Under the pieces are notes generated by a model, which saw only the letters and a list, made by a program, of their open reading frames with translations, was not told where the DNA came from and did not search any database. From DASYPQ01 sp036006425 (GTDB lineage: Bacteria; Planctomycetota; UBA1135; GCA-002686595), in NCBI GenBank assembly GCA_036006425.1, contig DASYPQ010000013.1, positions 1-64,000 of the forward strand: 64,000 nucleotides of DNA, given 5' to 3'. Below, one piece after another: positions 9,770 to 18,100 of the stretch. How positions within the stretch are numbered: position 1 is the stretch's first letter; every line of letters starts with the position of its first letter. Made by a program: the position numbers and the translations under genes.

Positions 9770-9919
9770 TCAGTGGCGCTTGAAGTACTGCACGGCGCGC
9801 TCGTGCTTCTTCGCCGCAGCGAGCGACTTGAACGTCCCGAGGTTGCGCCGCTTGCCGGTCTTCGGGTCCTTCTTGCGCGAGTACAGCCGGTACCCGCCTT
9901 TCGCGAGCTTGCGGATCAT
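9770..9919 (-). CDS. Small basic conserved protein (49 aa)
   Basis: This short gene encodes 49 residues starting MIRKLAKGGYRLYSRKKD and ending AVQYFKRH. It is strongly basic (many Lys and Arg), with a GKRRNLGTFKSLAAAKKHE core. It resembles the small proteins often annotated as hypothetical in many bacterial genomes; no biochemical role is known to me. Its ATG lies only 3 nt after the stop of the upstream selenoprotein gene, so the two are almost certainly co-translated. The basic composition would allow nucleic-acid binding, but that is inference. Confidence 0.75.
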   Translation of the reverse strand: MIRKLAKGGYRLYSRKKDPKTGKRRNLGTFKSLAAAKKHERAVQYFKRH

Positions 9920-9922
9920 CGC

Positions 9923-10177
9923 TCAGCTCGCCTTCGCCCGGGATCGCACCGCCTCGATCACCAGCGCGGGATCCGGCCAGCCGCCGCCGAAGAGTCGCGC
10001 GAAGAATCCCCCGCCGCGGGACGCGACGAGCTGGCCGTCGATCAGGACGTCGAGGCGGCCCGGTGCCCCGACCTCGAGCTCCGATTCGACTCCGGTTGCA
10101 TCCTTGATGTTCGCGGCGAGACTCGCCGCGCGCGCTCGAAAGCCTCAAGCCTGGCAATAGCGGATGTTCACGTGCAT
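9923..10177 (-). CDS. SelW/SelT/SelH (Rdx) family selenoprotein; in-frame TGA read as selenocysteine
   Basis: From ATG 10177 the frame reads MHVNIRYCQA, then TGA at 10145-10147, then GFRARAASLAANIKDATG and on to a true stop at 9923. Reading TGA as selenocysteine gives an 84-residue protein with a CxxU redox motif (C8-Q-A-U11). This is exactly the position and context of the thioredoxin-like Rdx family (SelW, SelT, SelH). The segment after the TGA keeps family features (DVLIDGQLVASR, FFARLFGGGWPDP, a C-terminal VIEAV helix). A hairpin suitable as a bacterial SECIS lies just downstream. An ATG six codons upstream (10195) is an alternative start. A gene finder would split or miss this gene. Confidence 0.88.
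10112..10130 (-). promoter_or_regulatory. Putative bacterial SECIS hairpin of the Rdx selenoprotein
   Basis: In the mRNA sense, the sequence beginning 15 nt after the UGA forms CGCGGCGA - GUC - UCGCCGCG. This is a perfect 8-bp stem with a GU in its small apical loop. The GU falls at positions 23-24 after the UGA. Bacterial SECIS elements sit inside the coding region at this distance and need a G/U-bearing loop to bind SelB. Stem, loop and distance all fit; the structure was judged by eye and not folded. Confidence 0.6.
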
Positions 10178-10221
10178 GGGGGGTTCATCGCCCATCCCGC
10201 CGCGGAACGCAAGCGCCCGCC

Positions 10222-10917
10222 TCAACCCAGGATCGGCAGGTCGGGGAAACGCGGGTCGGCGCCCTCGCGCGCGGGGGGCGGAGCCGGCGGGGGCAGCTCG
10301 AGCCCGAACACTTCGGTGAAGTGACGGATCAGCAGCACTTCGATCAGGATCGTCGCCGGCGGGAGCTCCGCGTGATCGGCGAGGCGCGTCATCACCTGCG
10401 GATCGAGCCCGCAGGGATTGAACCCGAGGAAGCCTTTCGGATCGTTGTGCACGTTGAGAGCGAGGCCGTGGAAGGTGACCCAGCGGCGCACGGCGACGCC
10501 GATCGAGCACACTTTCCTGTCGCCGATCCACACGCCCGTCTTGCCGGGCTCGCGCCGGCCCTCGACCTGGAACTCGGCGAGCACGCGGATCACGACTTCC
10601 TCGAGATCGCGGAGGTAGCGGTGCAGGTCGCGACGGCCCTCGGGAAGAAAAAGGATCGGGTACGCGACCACCTGTCCCGGCCCGTGCCAGGTCGCCTCTC
10701 CCCCGCGCTCGATCTCGAAGACGGGCAGCTGGATCCCTTCGACGTCGGAGCGCTTCGCTCCGCGCCCGAGCGTGATCACGGGCTCGTGCTCGGTGAGGAC
10801 GAGCGTGTCGCGGATCGCTCCGTCGACGCGCTGGGCGACGAGCTCCTGCTGGAGCTCGTAGGCGTCTTCGTACTTCGTCCGGCCGAGGCGCCGGACGTCG
10901 AGAAAACTATCCGGCAT
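10222..10917 (-). CDS. lipB: Octanoyltransferase LipB
   Basis: This cytoplasmic enzyme moves octanoyl groups from acyl carrier protein to lipoyl domains, the first step of lipoate synthesis. The 231-residue sequence shows the family block RGGEATWHGPGQVVAYPI (residues 71-88), the catalytic Lys135 in GDRKVCSIG and catalytic Cys169 in FNPCG. Length is normal. It would serve the E2 lipoyl domains encoded at 25-26.6 kb, together with lipA at 30.3 kb. Its start overlaps the end of the VOC gene by 11 nt, so the two are co-transcribed. Confidence 0.97.
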   Translation of the reverse strand: MPDSFLDVRRLGRTKYEDAYELQQELVAQRVDGAIRDTLVLTEHEPVITLGRGAKRSDVEGIQLPVFEIERGGEATWHGPGQVVAYPILFLPEGRRDLHRYLRDLEEVVIRVLAEFQVEGRREPGKTGVWIGDRKVCSIGVAVRRWVTFHGLALNVHNDPKGFLGFNPCGLDPQVMTRLADHAELPPATILIEVLLIRHFTEVFGLELPPPAPPPAREGADPRFPDLPILG

Positions 10918-11404
10918 ACGCGCGCTTCAGCGCAGCGATGTCGAGCTTCTTCATCTGCAGCAGAGCCTTCATGACCCTCCCCGACTTCTCGGTGTCGGGA
11001 TCCTTGATCAGCTCGGGGAGGACGGTCGGCACGACTTGCCACGACACGCCGAACTTGTCCTTGAGCCAACCGCACTGTTGCGCGCTCTCGTCGCCGCCGG
11101 CACGGAGCTTCTCCCAGTACTCGTCGATCTCCGCCTGCGTGTCGCAGTTCACCTGGAAGGAGACGGCTTCGTTGAACTGAAAGAGCGGACCGCCGTTGAG
11201 CGCGGTGAACGATTGACCGTCGAGCTCGAACGAGACAGTCAACACCGTTCCGGGGCGTTGTCCGTGAACTTCGTATCCCTCCTCGCCGTACCTCGAGATG
11301 CCGCCGATCTTCGAGTTCTTGAAGATCGACGTGTAGAACCCGGCCGCCTCTTCGGCGCGACCGTCGAACCACAGGCACGGGGAAATCCTTTGTACGCGCT
11401 GCAT
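10907..11404 (-). CDS. VOC family protein (PhnB / 3-demethylubiquinone-methyltransferase-like)
   Basis: This 165-residue protein belongs to the vicinal oxygen chelate fold, PhnB-like branch: RISPCLWFDGRAEEAAGFYTSIF at the N-terminus, LNGGPLFQFNEAVSFQVNC in the middle, and KDKFGVSWQVVP then KSGRVMKALLQMKKLDI near the end. Members of this branch are often annotated as 3-demethylubiquinone methyltransferase without proof; the true reaction is unknown. I chose the ATG at 11404 because AGGAGGA lies five to six nt upstream; a longer frame to 11491 has no such site. The last 11 nt overlap lipB. Confidence 0.85.
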   Translation of the reverse strand: MQRVQRISPCLWFDGRAEEAAGFYTSIFKNSKIGGISRYGEEGYEVHGQRPGTVLTVSFELDGQSFTALNGGPLFQFNEAVSFQVNCDTQAEIDEYWEKLRAGGDESAQQCGWLKDKFGVSWQVVPTVLPELIKDPDTEKSGRVMKALLQMKKLDIAALKRAYAG

Positions 11405-11502
11405 GGCAATCCTCCTGATGCTCCCCTCGGCTTCCATCGTCGCCGTCTGGTCCAGATCATGGTCTATCGATTCCGTCAGCTCGGCTAGCATAACTCGCGA
11501 CG

Positions 11503-11997
11503 ATGACTCCGCTCCGACGGCTCGTCTCCGCGCTCCGCGTCGAAGCGCCGGAGGATCCGCGCGCGCTGTTCGAGTTCAGGCGCGTCTGGATCGTGCCAGC
11601 ATGGCTCCAGGTCGTCCTGGTGGTCGGTGGATTCGTCGCGACCGTCTTCCTGACGCACGCCGAGTACCGCGCGAAGGGAACGACGTTCGGCTTCGCGGGA
11701 CCGGCGTTCAACGTGCTCGTCAACCCGATCTACGAGGAGCTCATCTTCAGGGGCTGGATCCTCGGACGGGTCGCGCGTCACAGGTCCGCGGCCGCCGGGA
11801 TCGCGGTCTCCTCGCTCCTGTTCGGGATCCTGCACCTCCGCAACATCTTCTGGCTCGACACGGAGACGCTCGTGCGGTCGATGATCTTCACCGGCGCGGT
11901 GCTCGGCCCGATCCTCGCGTGGGTGACGCTGCGATGTCGCTCCGTGTGGCCCGCGGTGATCCTCCACTACGCGAACAACCTGACCTACTTCCTCTGA
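11503..11997 (+). CDS. CPBP family intramembrane glutamic protease
   Basis: This 164-residue membrane protein belongs to the CPBP (Abi/CAAX-protease-like) family. Motif 1 is EELIFRGW at residues 78-85, with the two catalytic Glu and the conserved Arg. Motif 2 is FGILHL, and motif 3 is HYANN near the C-terminus. Several hydrophobic segments are seen. Substrates are unknown for most bacterial members. A TAGCAT hexamer lies 11 nt before the start, so the leader may be very short. Confidence 0.88.
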   Translation: MTPLRRLVSALRVEAPEDPRALFEFRRVWIVPAWLQVVLVVGGFVATVFLTHAEYRAKGTTFGFAGPAFNVLVNPIYEELIFRGWILGRVARHRSAAAGIAVSSLLFGILHLRNIFWLDTETLVRSMIFTGAVLGPILAWVTLRCRSVWPAVILHYANNLTYFL

Positions 11998-12068
11998 CGT
12001 GCGCCACTTGCGCGACTTCCATAAGATGTCTGCGGTTCCGTCACCGCTCAACCCTCCTGGAGAATCCG

Positions 12069-12554
12069 ATGAAACTGGCATCCTTCGCACTTCTTTCCCT
12101 GGGCTCGCTCCTCGCCGCCGGGGTCCTGACAGCGGCCGCGCAAGAAAAGAAAGGCGCCGACAAGGGCGAGAAGCCGCAGGCGCCGAAGCACGAGTCCGCG
12201 CTCGTGTGCTCGGAGACGGCGAAATTCACCGACGCGGTGCCCGGCGTCTCCCGCGCGATCATCTCGGGCGACCCCGACAAGGGCGCCTACCGCGCGTTCA
12301 CGAAGTTCGCGCCCGGCACCGTGCACCCGATGCACACGCACCCGAACGAGATCTGGATCGTCGTGCTCAAGGGCGCGTACATCCAGACGAACGAGAAGGG
12401 CGAGGAAACGCGCGTCGGCCCGGGCTGCGCGTTCCACATTCCGGCCGGCGAGAAGCACGCGAGCGCGGGCGATGCGAAGGAAGGCGTCCTGATGCTCGAG
12501 GAGTCGTCCGAGAAGTTCGGGATGGAGCCCGTGGAGAAAGAGAAGAAGAAGTAG
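12069..12554 (+). CDS. Secreted cupin-domain protein
   Basis: The 161-residue product has a signal peptide (MKLASFALLSLGSLLAAGVLTAAAQ) and a single cupin barrel. The metal-binding motif reads HPMHTHPNEIWIVVLKG, with the second part in HIPAGEKHASAG. Together these supply the His and Glu ligands usual for a mononuclear metal. Enzymatic activity is unknown. A highly charged Lys/Glu tail ends the protein. The ATG at 12069 follows GGAG by nine nt, and a TAAGAT -10-like hexamer lies at 12022. A GC-rich hairpin without a T-tract follows the stop. Confidence 0.85.
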   Translation: MKLASFALLSLGSLLAAGVLTAAAQEKKGADKGEKPQAPKHESALVCSETAKFTDAVPGVSRAIISGDPDKGAYRAFTKFAPGTVHPMHTHPNEIWIVVLKGAYIQTNEKGEETRVGPGCAFHIPAGEKHASAGDAKEGVLMLEESSEKFGMEPVEKEKKK

Positions 12555-12570
12555 GCACGCGTCGGGCCGG

Positions 12571-12597
12571 GGAGGCGGCGCATGGGCGCCGCTCTCC
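12571..12597. other. GC-rich hairpin between convergent genes
   Basis: GCGGCGC-ATGG-GCGCCGC forms a perfect 7-bp stem with 4-nt loop, extended outward by GGAG/CTCC across a one-base bulge. It sits between the stops of the cupin gene and the VOC gene and could terminate both transcripts. No T-run follows on either strand, so intrinsic termination is not assured. Confidence 0.4.
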
Positions 12598-12607
12598 CTG
12601 CGATTCC

Positions 12608-12976
12608 TCACCTGCGCGGCTGTTGGTAGAGACCGAATACATTGCCTGCGGGATCCGCGAACCTCGCCGTGATCTCGGGCGCGTCGACGCCGATCGGCTG
12701 CACGACCTTCCCGCCGTATCGAACGACGGCCTTCACCGACTTCGCCACGTCGTCGACGTTGATGTAGACGAGCGCGCCGGGCTTGCGCGAGGCCGGGCGG
12801 TTCTTCACCCACGCGCCGCTCACCGCCCCCGTCGCATCGTCGAACGCGGTCGCTCCGTCGCCGCGGCGACGGACCTTCCAGCCGAAGACGCCACGGTAGA
12901 ACTTCGCTGACCGCGCGACGTCGACCGCGGGGATCTCGATGTAACAGATCTTGCCGTGCGGGAGCGAACTCGGCAT
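12608..12976 (-). CDS. VOC family (glyoxalase-like) protein
   Basis: This 122-residue protein has the paired beta-alpha-beta-beta-beta units of a glyoxalase/bleomycin-resistance fold: ICYIEIPAVDVARSAKFYRGVFGW at the start and ALVYINVDDVAKSVKAVVRYGGKVV in the second half. It ends ITARFADPAGNVFGLYQ, typical of the family. Substrate unknown. It starts 6 nt after the stop of lpdA, so it is likely transcribed with lpdA. Confidence 0.87.
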   Translation of the reverse strand: MPSSLPHGKICYIEIPAVDVARSAKFYRGVFGWKVRRRGDGATAFDDATGAVSGAWVKNRPASRKPGALVYINVDDVAKSVKAVVRYGGKVVQPIGVDAPEITARFADPAGNVFGLYQQPRR

Positions 12977-12982
12977 CGGACC

Positions 12983-14386
12983 CTACTTCCTCTGATAGAT
13001 GTGCACGGCCATTCCGTGCACCGCTTCCGCAGCTTCCATCACCGCCTCGGGCAATGTCGGGTGCGCGTGGATCGTGCGCGCGAGGTCCTCGGACGTCGCC
13101 CCCATCTCGATCGCGAGAGCGGCCTCCGCGATCAATTCCGTCACCTCGGGCCCCACCATGTGCACCCCGAGCACTTCGTCTGTCTTCGCGTCCGCGACGA
13201 TCTTCACGAAACCCTCCGTCTCCATGAGGCTCATCGCCCTGCCCGACGCGGCGAACGGGAACGAGCCGACCTTCACCTCGATCCCCTTCTCCTTGCACTG
13301 CTCTTCCGTCAAGCCCACGGACGCGACCTCCGGCGACGTGAAGATCACCGCGGGCACGCAGCGCGCGTCGTACTCCTCCTTCTCGCCCGCGATCACCGCC
13401 GCGGCGACGAGGCCTTCGCGACTCCCCTTGTGCGCGAGCATCGGCTGGCCCGCGATGTCGCCGATCGCGTACACGTTCGGGACGCTCGTCCGCATCTGCT
13501 TGTCGACCTTCAGGAAGCCTTTCGCGTCGACCGCGAGGCCGATCTTGTCGAGCGCGAGCCCGTCGCTGTAGGGCCGCCGTCCGACCGTCGAGAGGATCTG
13601 ATCGCACACGACCGTCTCCTCGCCGGACTTGCTCCGGACCTTGACGTGACTCTTCCCGTCCTTCGTCTCGAAGCCCTGCGCGAAGGTCTCTGTGCGCAGC
13701 TCGATCCCCATCTTCTTGATCGACCGCTCGATCGCCTTGACGCAGTCCTTCTCCTGCCCCGGGAGCGCGCCCGCCGTCGCCTCGAGCACCGTCACGCGGC
13801 TGCCGAGCTTCCGGTACATCATCCCGAGCTCGAGCCCGATGTAGCCCGCGCCGATGACGACGAGGTGCTCGGGGATCCGTTTCGGCGCGAGGGCTCCCGT
13901 CGAGGACCACACCTTGTCCTCGTCGAACGCGAACCCCGGGATCGCGATCGGAGCCGAGCCGGTCGCGATGACGAACGCTTCGGCCTCGAGCGTCTGCGCG
14001 CCGCTCTTCGTCGCGACCTGCACGTGGGTGCGGTCGACGAAACTCGCCGTCCCCATCACGACCGTGGCCTTGTGACTCTTCAGCAGCGAGCCGACGCCGC
14101 CCGTGAGCTTGCCGACGATGCCCGATTTCCACTCGACGAGCTTCTTGACGTCGAGGCGCACGTTCTCGGCGGTGATCCCCATCGCGGCGGCGTCGCCGAT
14201 CCGATGGAAGAACGCGCCGGCCGCGATCAGGGCCTTCGAGGGGATGCAACCCACGTTGAGGCACGTCCCGCCGAGGAATTCCTTCTCGACGACCGTGACC
14301 TGCTGCCCGAGCTGCGCGAGGCGGATCGCGCACACGTATCCGGCCGGTCCAGCGCCGATCACGACGACCTTCTTCTGCTGGGTCAT
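12983..14386 (-). CDS. lpdA: Dihydrolipoyl dehydrogenase (E3)
   Basis: This 467-residue flavoprotein re-oxidises dihydrolipoyl groups of 2-oxoacid dehydrogenase E2 subunits, passing electrons to NAD+. The FAD-binding GAGPAGYVCA (residues 11-20), the redox pair Cys42/Cys47 in GGTCLNVGCIPSK, the NAD-binding GAGYIGLELG and the C-terminal His-Glu catalytic pair in HAHPTLPEAVMEAAEAVHG are all present. It lies about 10 kb from the E1/E2 genes and is transcribed in the same direction, but it is not in their operon. Confidence 0.97.
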   Translation of the reverse strand: MTQQKKVVVIGAGPAGYVCAIRLAQLGQQVTVVEKEFLGGTCLNVGCIPSKALIAAGAFFHRIGDAAAMGITAENVRLDVKKLVEWKSGIVGKLTGGVGSLLKSHKATVVMGTASFVDRTHVQVATKSGAQTLEAEAFVIATGSAPIAIPGFAFDEDKVWSSTGALAPKRIPEHLVVIGAGYIGLELGMMYRKLGSRVTVLEATAGALPGQEKDCVKAIERSIKKMGIELRTETFAQGFETKDGKSHVKVRSKSGEETVVCDQILSTVGRRPYSDGLALDKIGLAVDAKGFLKVDKQMRTSVPNVYAIGDIAGQPMLAHKGSREGLVAAAVIAGEKEEYDARCVPAVIFTSPEVASVGLTEEQCKEKGIEVKVGSFPFAASGRAMSLMETEGFVKIVADAKTDEVLGVHMVGPEVTELIAEAALAIEMGATSEDLARTIHAHPTLPEAVMEAAEAVHGMAVHIYQRK

Positions 14387-14493
14387 GGATTTCTGGTGTC
14401 CGTTCGAGGGTTGGGGCGGAGAGCATAGTCCATGACCACGTGACGCGCCTCCTCCGCGCGTGTAGTCTTCTCGCGCTCGATTCTCGACGATTC

Positions 14494-15117
14494 ATGCCCA
14501 CGGAAGCCCCGGCTCGAACGCACTGCCCGAACTGCGGAGCGAAGCTCCACCGACAGGACCTCTCCCTGTGCGCGTACTGCGCGACGCCGCTGACGCTCGG
14601 CGGAAAGGTGGAGGTCGCGGGCGACGAAACCGCGCAGCGCCTCGCGCGCTTGCGTGAGCACGCCGCGTTCGCCGCGGCGATGACGGCGACGCCGCGGGAA
14701 CCCGAAGTCGAGGAGAGCGTGCGCCGCGGGAAGAGCGCCGCCGGATTCCTGTTCGTCGCGGGCGCGCTCGCGGTCCTGTTCGCGCTCGGCGGCGGAAGCT
14801 CGGTGCTGCTCGGGACCGGGATCGGCACGTGCGCGTTCGCGATCGTGCTCGCGGTGCGCGCAGCCGGCATTCGGCGGAAGGCCGAGTCCCTCCCGCTGCT
14901 CCGCCGCCCCGCGCTCGTCGTCAGCCGGCGCAGCTCGACCTCCGAACACCGCGGCCGAGCGGCGACGACCTACTTCTTCACGTTGCACTTCGACGATGCG
15001 AGCGAGGGGGAGTTCCGCTGGCCCGGCCAGGGGACGATGTACGAGCCGATGCCGAACGGCACGACCGGCCTGGCCTACACGCGCGGGGAACGGCTCGTCG
15101 AGTTCCGGAAGCTGTAG
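14494..15117 (+). CDS. Zinc-ribbon membrane protein of unknown function
   Basis: The 207-residue product starts with a double CxxC zinc ribbon (CPNCGAKLHRQDLSLCAYC). A basic/acidic stretch and two adjacent membrane helices (AAGFLFVAGALAVLFALGGGSSVLLGTG, CAFAIVLAVRAAG) follow. The last 75 residues form a soluble beta-rich part (TTYFFTLHFDDASEGEF, GTTGLAYTRGERLVEF) similar to small domains found after membrane hairpins in DUF2500-like proteins. Function unknown. An in-frame ATG at 14440 is possible, but its extension looks non-coding. TAGTCT at 14463 may be a -10. Confidence 0.7.
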   Translation: MPTEAPARTHCPNCGAKLHRQDLSLCAYCATPLTLGGKVEVAGDETAQRLARLREHAAFAAAMTATPREPEVEESVRRGKSAAGFLFVAGALAVLFALGGGSSVLLGTGIGTCAFAIVLAVRAAGIRRKAESLPLLRRPALVVSRRSSTSEHRGRAATTYFFTLHFDDASEGEFRWPGQGTMYEPMPNGTTGLAYTRGERLVEFRKL

Positions 15118-15168
15118 CCCCGGACTCCGGCCGGGCTCAGGCTACGATGGAGAGAGATCGGGTCCTCG

Positions 15169-18100
15169 ATGTCTCTCTCCGTGTTCGTCCCCGCGGTTCG
15201 ACGCTGGTTCACCGAGCGCCTCGGCGAGCCGACCGCGCCGCAGCAGCGCGGCTGGCCCCTGATCCGTTCGGGCGCGCACGTGCTCGTCGCCGCGCCGACG
15301 GGGACCGGCAAGACGCTCGCGGCGTTCCTGTGGGCGATCGATTCGCTCCTGCGGCAGGGTGACGAGCTCCTCGACGAGACGCACGTCCTCTACGTCTCGC
15401 CGCTGAAGGCCCTCGCGAACGACGTGCAGAAGAACCTCGCGCGGCCTCTCGAGGAGATCCGCGCGATCGATCCTTCGCTCCCGGAGATCCGCGTCGTCGT
15501 CCGCAGCGGCGACACGCCCGCGAAGGATCGCGCGGCGATGCGGAAGCGCCCGCCGCACGTCCTCGTCACGACTCCGGAGAGCCTCTACATCCTCCTGACG
15601 ACCGAGAGCGGGCGCGCGATGCTCTCGACCGTCCGCACCGTGATCGTCGACGAGGTCCACGCCGTGCTCGGCTCGAAGCGCGGGAGCCACCTCGCGCTCT
15701 CGCTCGAGCGCCTCGATCACCTCTGCGCGGCGCGGCGCGGTCCGATCCAGCGCATCGGGCTCTCCGCGACGCAGAAGCCGATCGAGGATGTCGGTCGCTT
15801 CCTCGTCGGGAGCGGTCGCGAGTGCGCCCTCGTCGACGAAGGTCACAGGCGCGCACTCGACGTCGCCGTCGAGATCCCGCCCTCCCCTCTCGAGCCCGTC
15901 TGCTCGCACGAGACCTGGTCGGAGATCTACGCGCGCGTCGCGGCGCTCGTGCAGGAGCATCGGACGACGCTGGTGTTCGTCGGGACGCGCAAGCTCGCCG
16001 AGCGCGCGGCCGCGCAGCTCTCGAGGATCCTCGGCGAGGAGGCGGTCGCCTGCCACCACTCGAGCCTCTCGAAGGAGCGGCGCCTCGACGCCGAGCAGCG
16101 CCTCAAGGCGGGTCGGCTGCGCGCGCTCGTCGCGACCGCGTCCCTCGAGCTCGGGATCGACGTCGGCGACGTCGACCTCGCGATCCAGATCGGGACGCCG
16201 CGCTCGATCGCGACGTTCCTCCAGCGCGTCGGACGATCCGGCCACGGCGTCGGTCGCACGCCGAAGGGCCGCCTCTTCCCGCTGACCCGCGACGAGCTCG
16301 TCGAGGCGGCGGCGCTCCTGCGCGCGCTGCGCCTCGGGCTGCTCGACCGCACGCCGCAGCCCTCGGCGCCGCTCGACATCCTCGCGCAGCAGGTCGTCGC
16401 GGCCTGCGTCAGCGACACCTGGGACGAGAGCGCGCTCTTCGAGACCGTGCGCCGCGCCTCGCCGTTCCGCGATCTCTCGCGCGCGGACTTCGACGCGGTG
16501 CTCGCGATGCACGCCGAAGGTCGCGCGGCGCTCCTCCACCGCGACGGAGTCCACGGACGCGTCCGCGCGACGCGACGCGCGCGCCTGACGGCGATCACTT
16601 CCGGCGGCGCGATCCCCGACACCACGCAGTACCGCGTCGTCCTCGAGCCCGAAGGCACGCACGTCGGCGCCGTCGACGAGGACTTCGCGATCGAGTCGAA
16701 CGCGGGCGACGTGTTCCAGCTCGGAAACGCCTCGTGGCGGGTCCTGAAGATCGAACGCGGCGTCGTCCGCGTCGCCGACGCGCAAGGGACGCCGCCTTCT
16801 CTCCCGTTCTGGGTCGCCGAGGCGCCGGCGCGCACGCGCGAGCTCTCGAAGCTCGTCGGGCTCGTGCGCGAGCAGAACGCCGCGTGGTTCGAGGCGGAGT
16901 GTGGTCTCTCGCCCGAGGCGGCGCGCGAGCTCGGGCTCTACATCGACGAAGGCCGCCGGACGCTCGGCACCGTGCCGACGCAGTCGCGCCTCGTCCTCGA
17001 ACGCTTCTTCGATGAGACCGGCGGCAGCCAGCTCGTGCTCCACTCGCCGTACGGCGGCCGCGTGAACCGCGCGTTCGGGCTCGCGCTGCGCAAGCGCTTC
17101 TGCCGCCGGTTCGGATTCGAGCTGCAGGCCGCGGCGAACGAGGACGCGATCGTCCTGTCGCTGACGCCGGAGCACTCGTTCCCGCTCGAGGAAGTGTTCG
17201 ACTACCTGCGCGCGGACTCCGTCGAGGAGCTGCTCGTCCAGGCCGTCCTGGTGACGCCGACGTTCGGTGCGCGCTGGCGCTGGAACACCGGACGGTCGCT
17301 CCTCCTCGAGCGCTTCCGCAACGGACGGCCCGTCGCGCCGCAGCTCCAGCGCATGCGCGCGGACGACCTGCTCGCGGCGAGCTTCCCCGCGGCAGTGGCT
17401 TGCGGCGAGACGCTTCCGCCGGGGGATCTCGTGATCCCCGACCACCCGATCGTCCGCCAGAGCGTCGACGACTGCCTTCGGGAGGCGATGGACGTCGACG
17501 GACTCGCGGAAGTCCTGCGCGGACTGCAGGACGGGAGCATCGAGCGCGTCGCCCTCGACGTCTCGGAGCCCTCGGCCTTCGCGCGGTCGGTCCTCTCCGT
17601 GCGCCCCTACGGCTTCCTCGACGACGCGCCGCTCGAGGAACGGCGCACGCAGGCGGTCATCGCGCGGCGTTCGCTCGATGCGCGGACCGCGGACGACCTC
17701 GGGGCGCTCGATCCGGACGCCGTCGCGCGCGTGCGCGAGGAAGCCTGGCCCGATCCGCGGAACGCCGAGGAAGTCCACGAAGCGCTGCTCTGGATGGGAT
17801 TCGTGACGGTCGAGGAAGGCGCTCCGTGGAAGGAATGGCTCGCTTCGCTCGCCGGCGAGCGGCGCGTCGTGCTCGAAGGCGATCGCTGGCTCGCCACGGA
17901 GGCGAGCCGCGATCCGAAGAGCGTCCTGCGCGGCCGGATGGAAGCGCTAGCACCGGTCTTCCTCGAGGCCGGTGACGACGGCCTCCTTCTCCATGAGCTC
18001 GAGAAGGACGGCGTCGTCATGCGGACGCGCCTCGACGGGCGCGAGGCCTGGTGCGATCGCCGTCTCCTCGCGCGCATCCGCCGCTACACCCTCGATCGGC

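Noticed and set aside
10145..10531. A separate minus-strand gene ending MHVNIRYCQA
   Set aside because: Most of it is a shadow of lipB in another frame; only the last codons are real and belong to the selenoprotein, whose TGA was taken as a stop.
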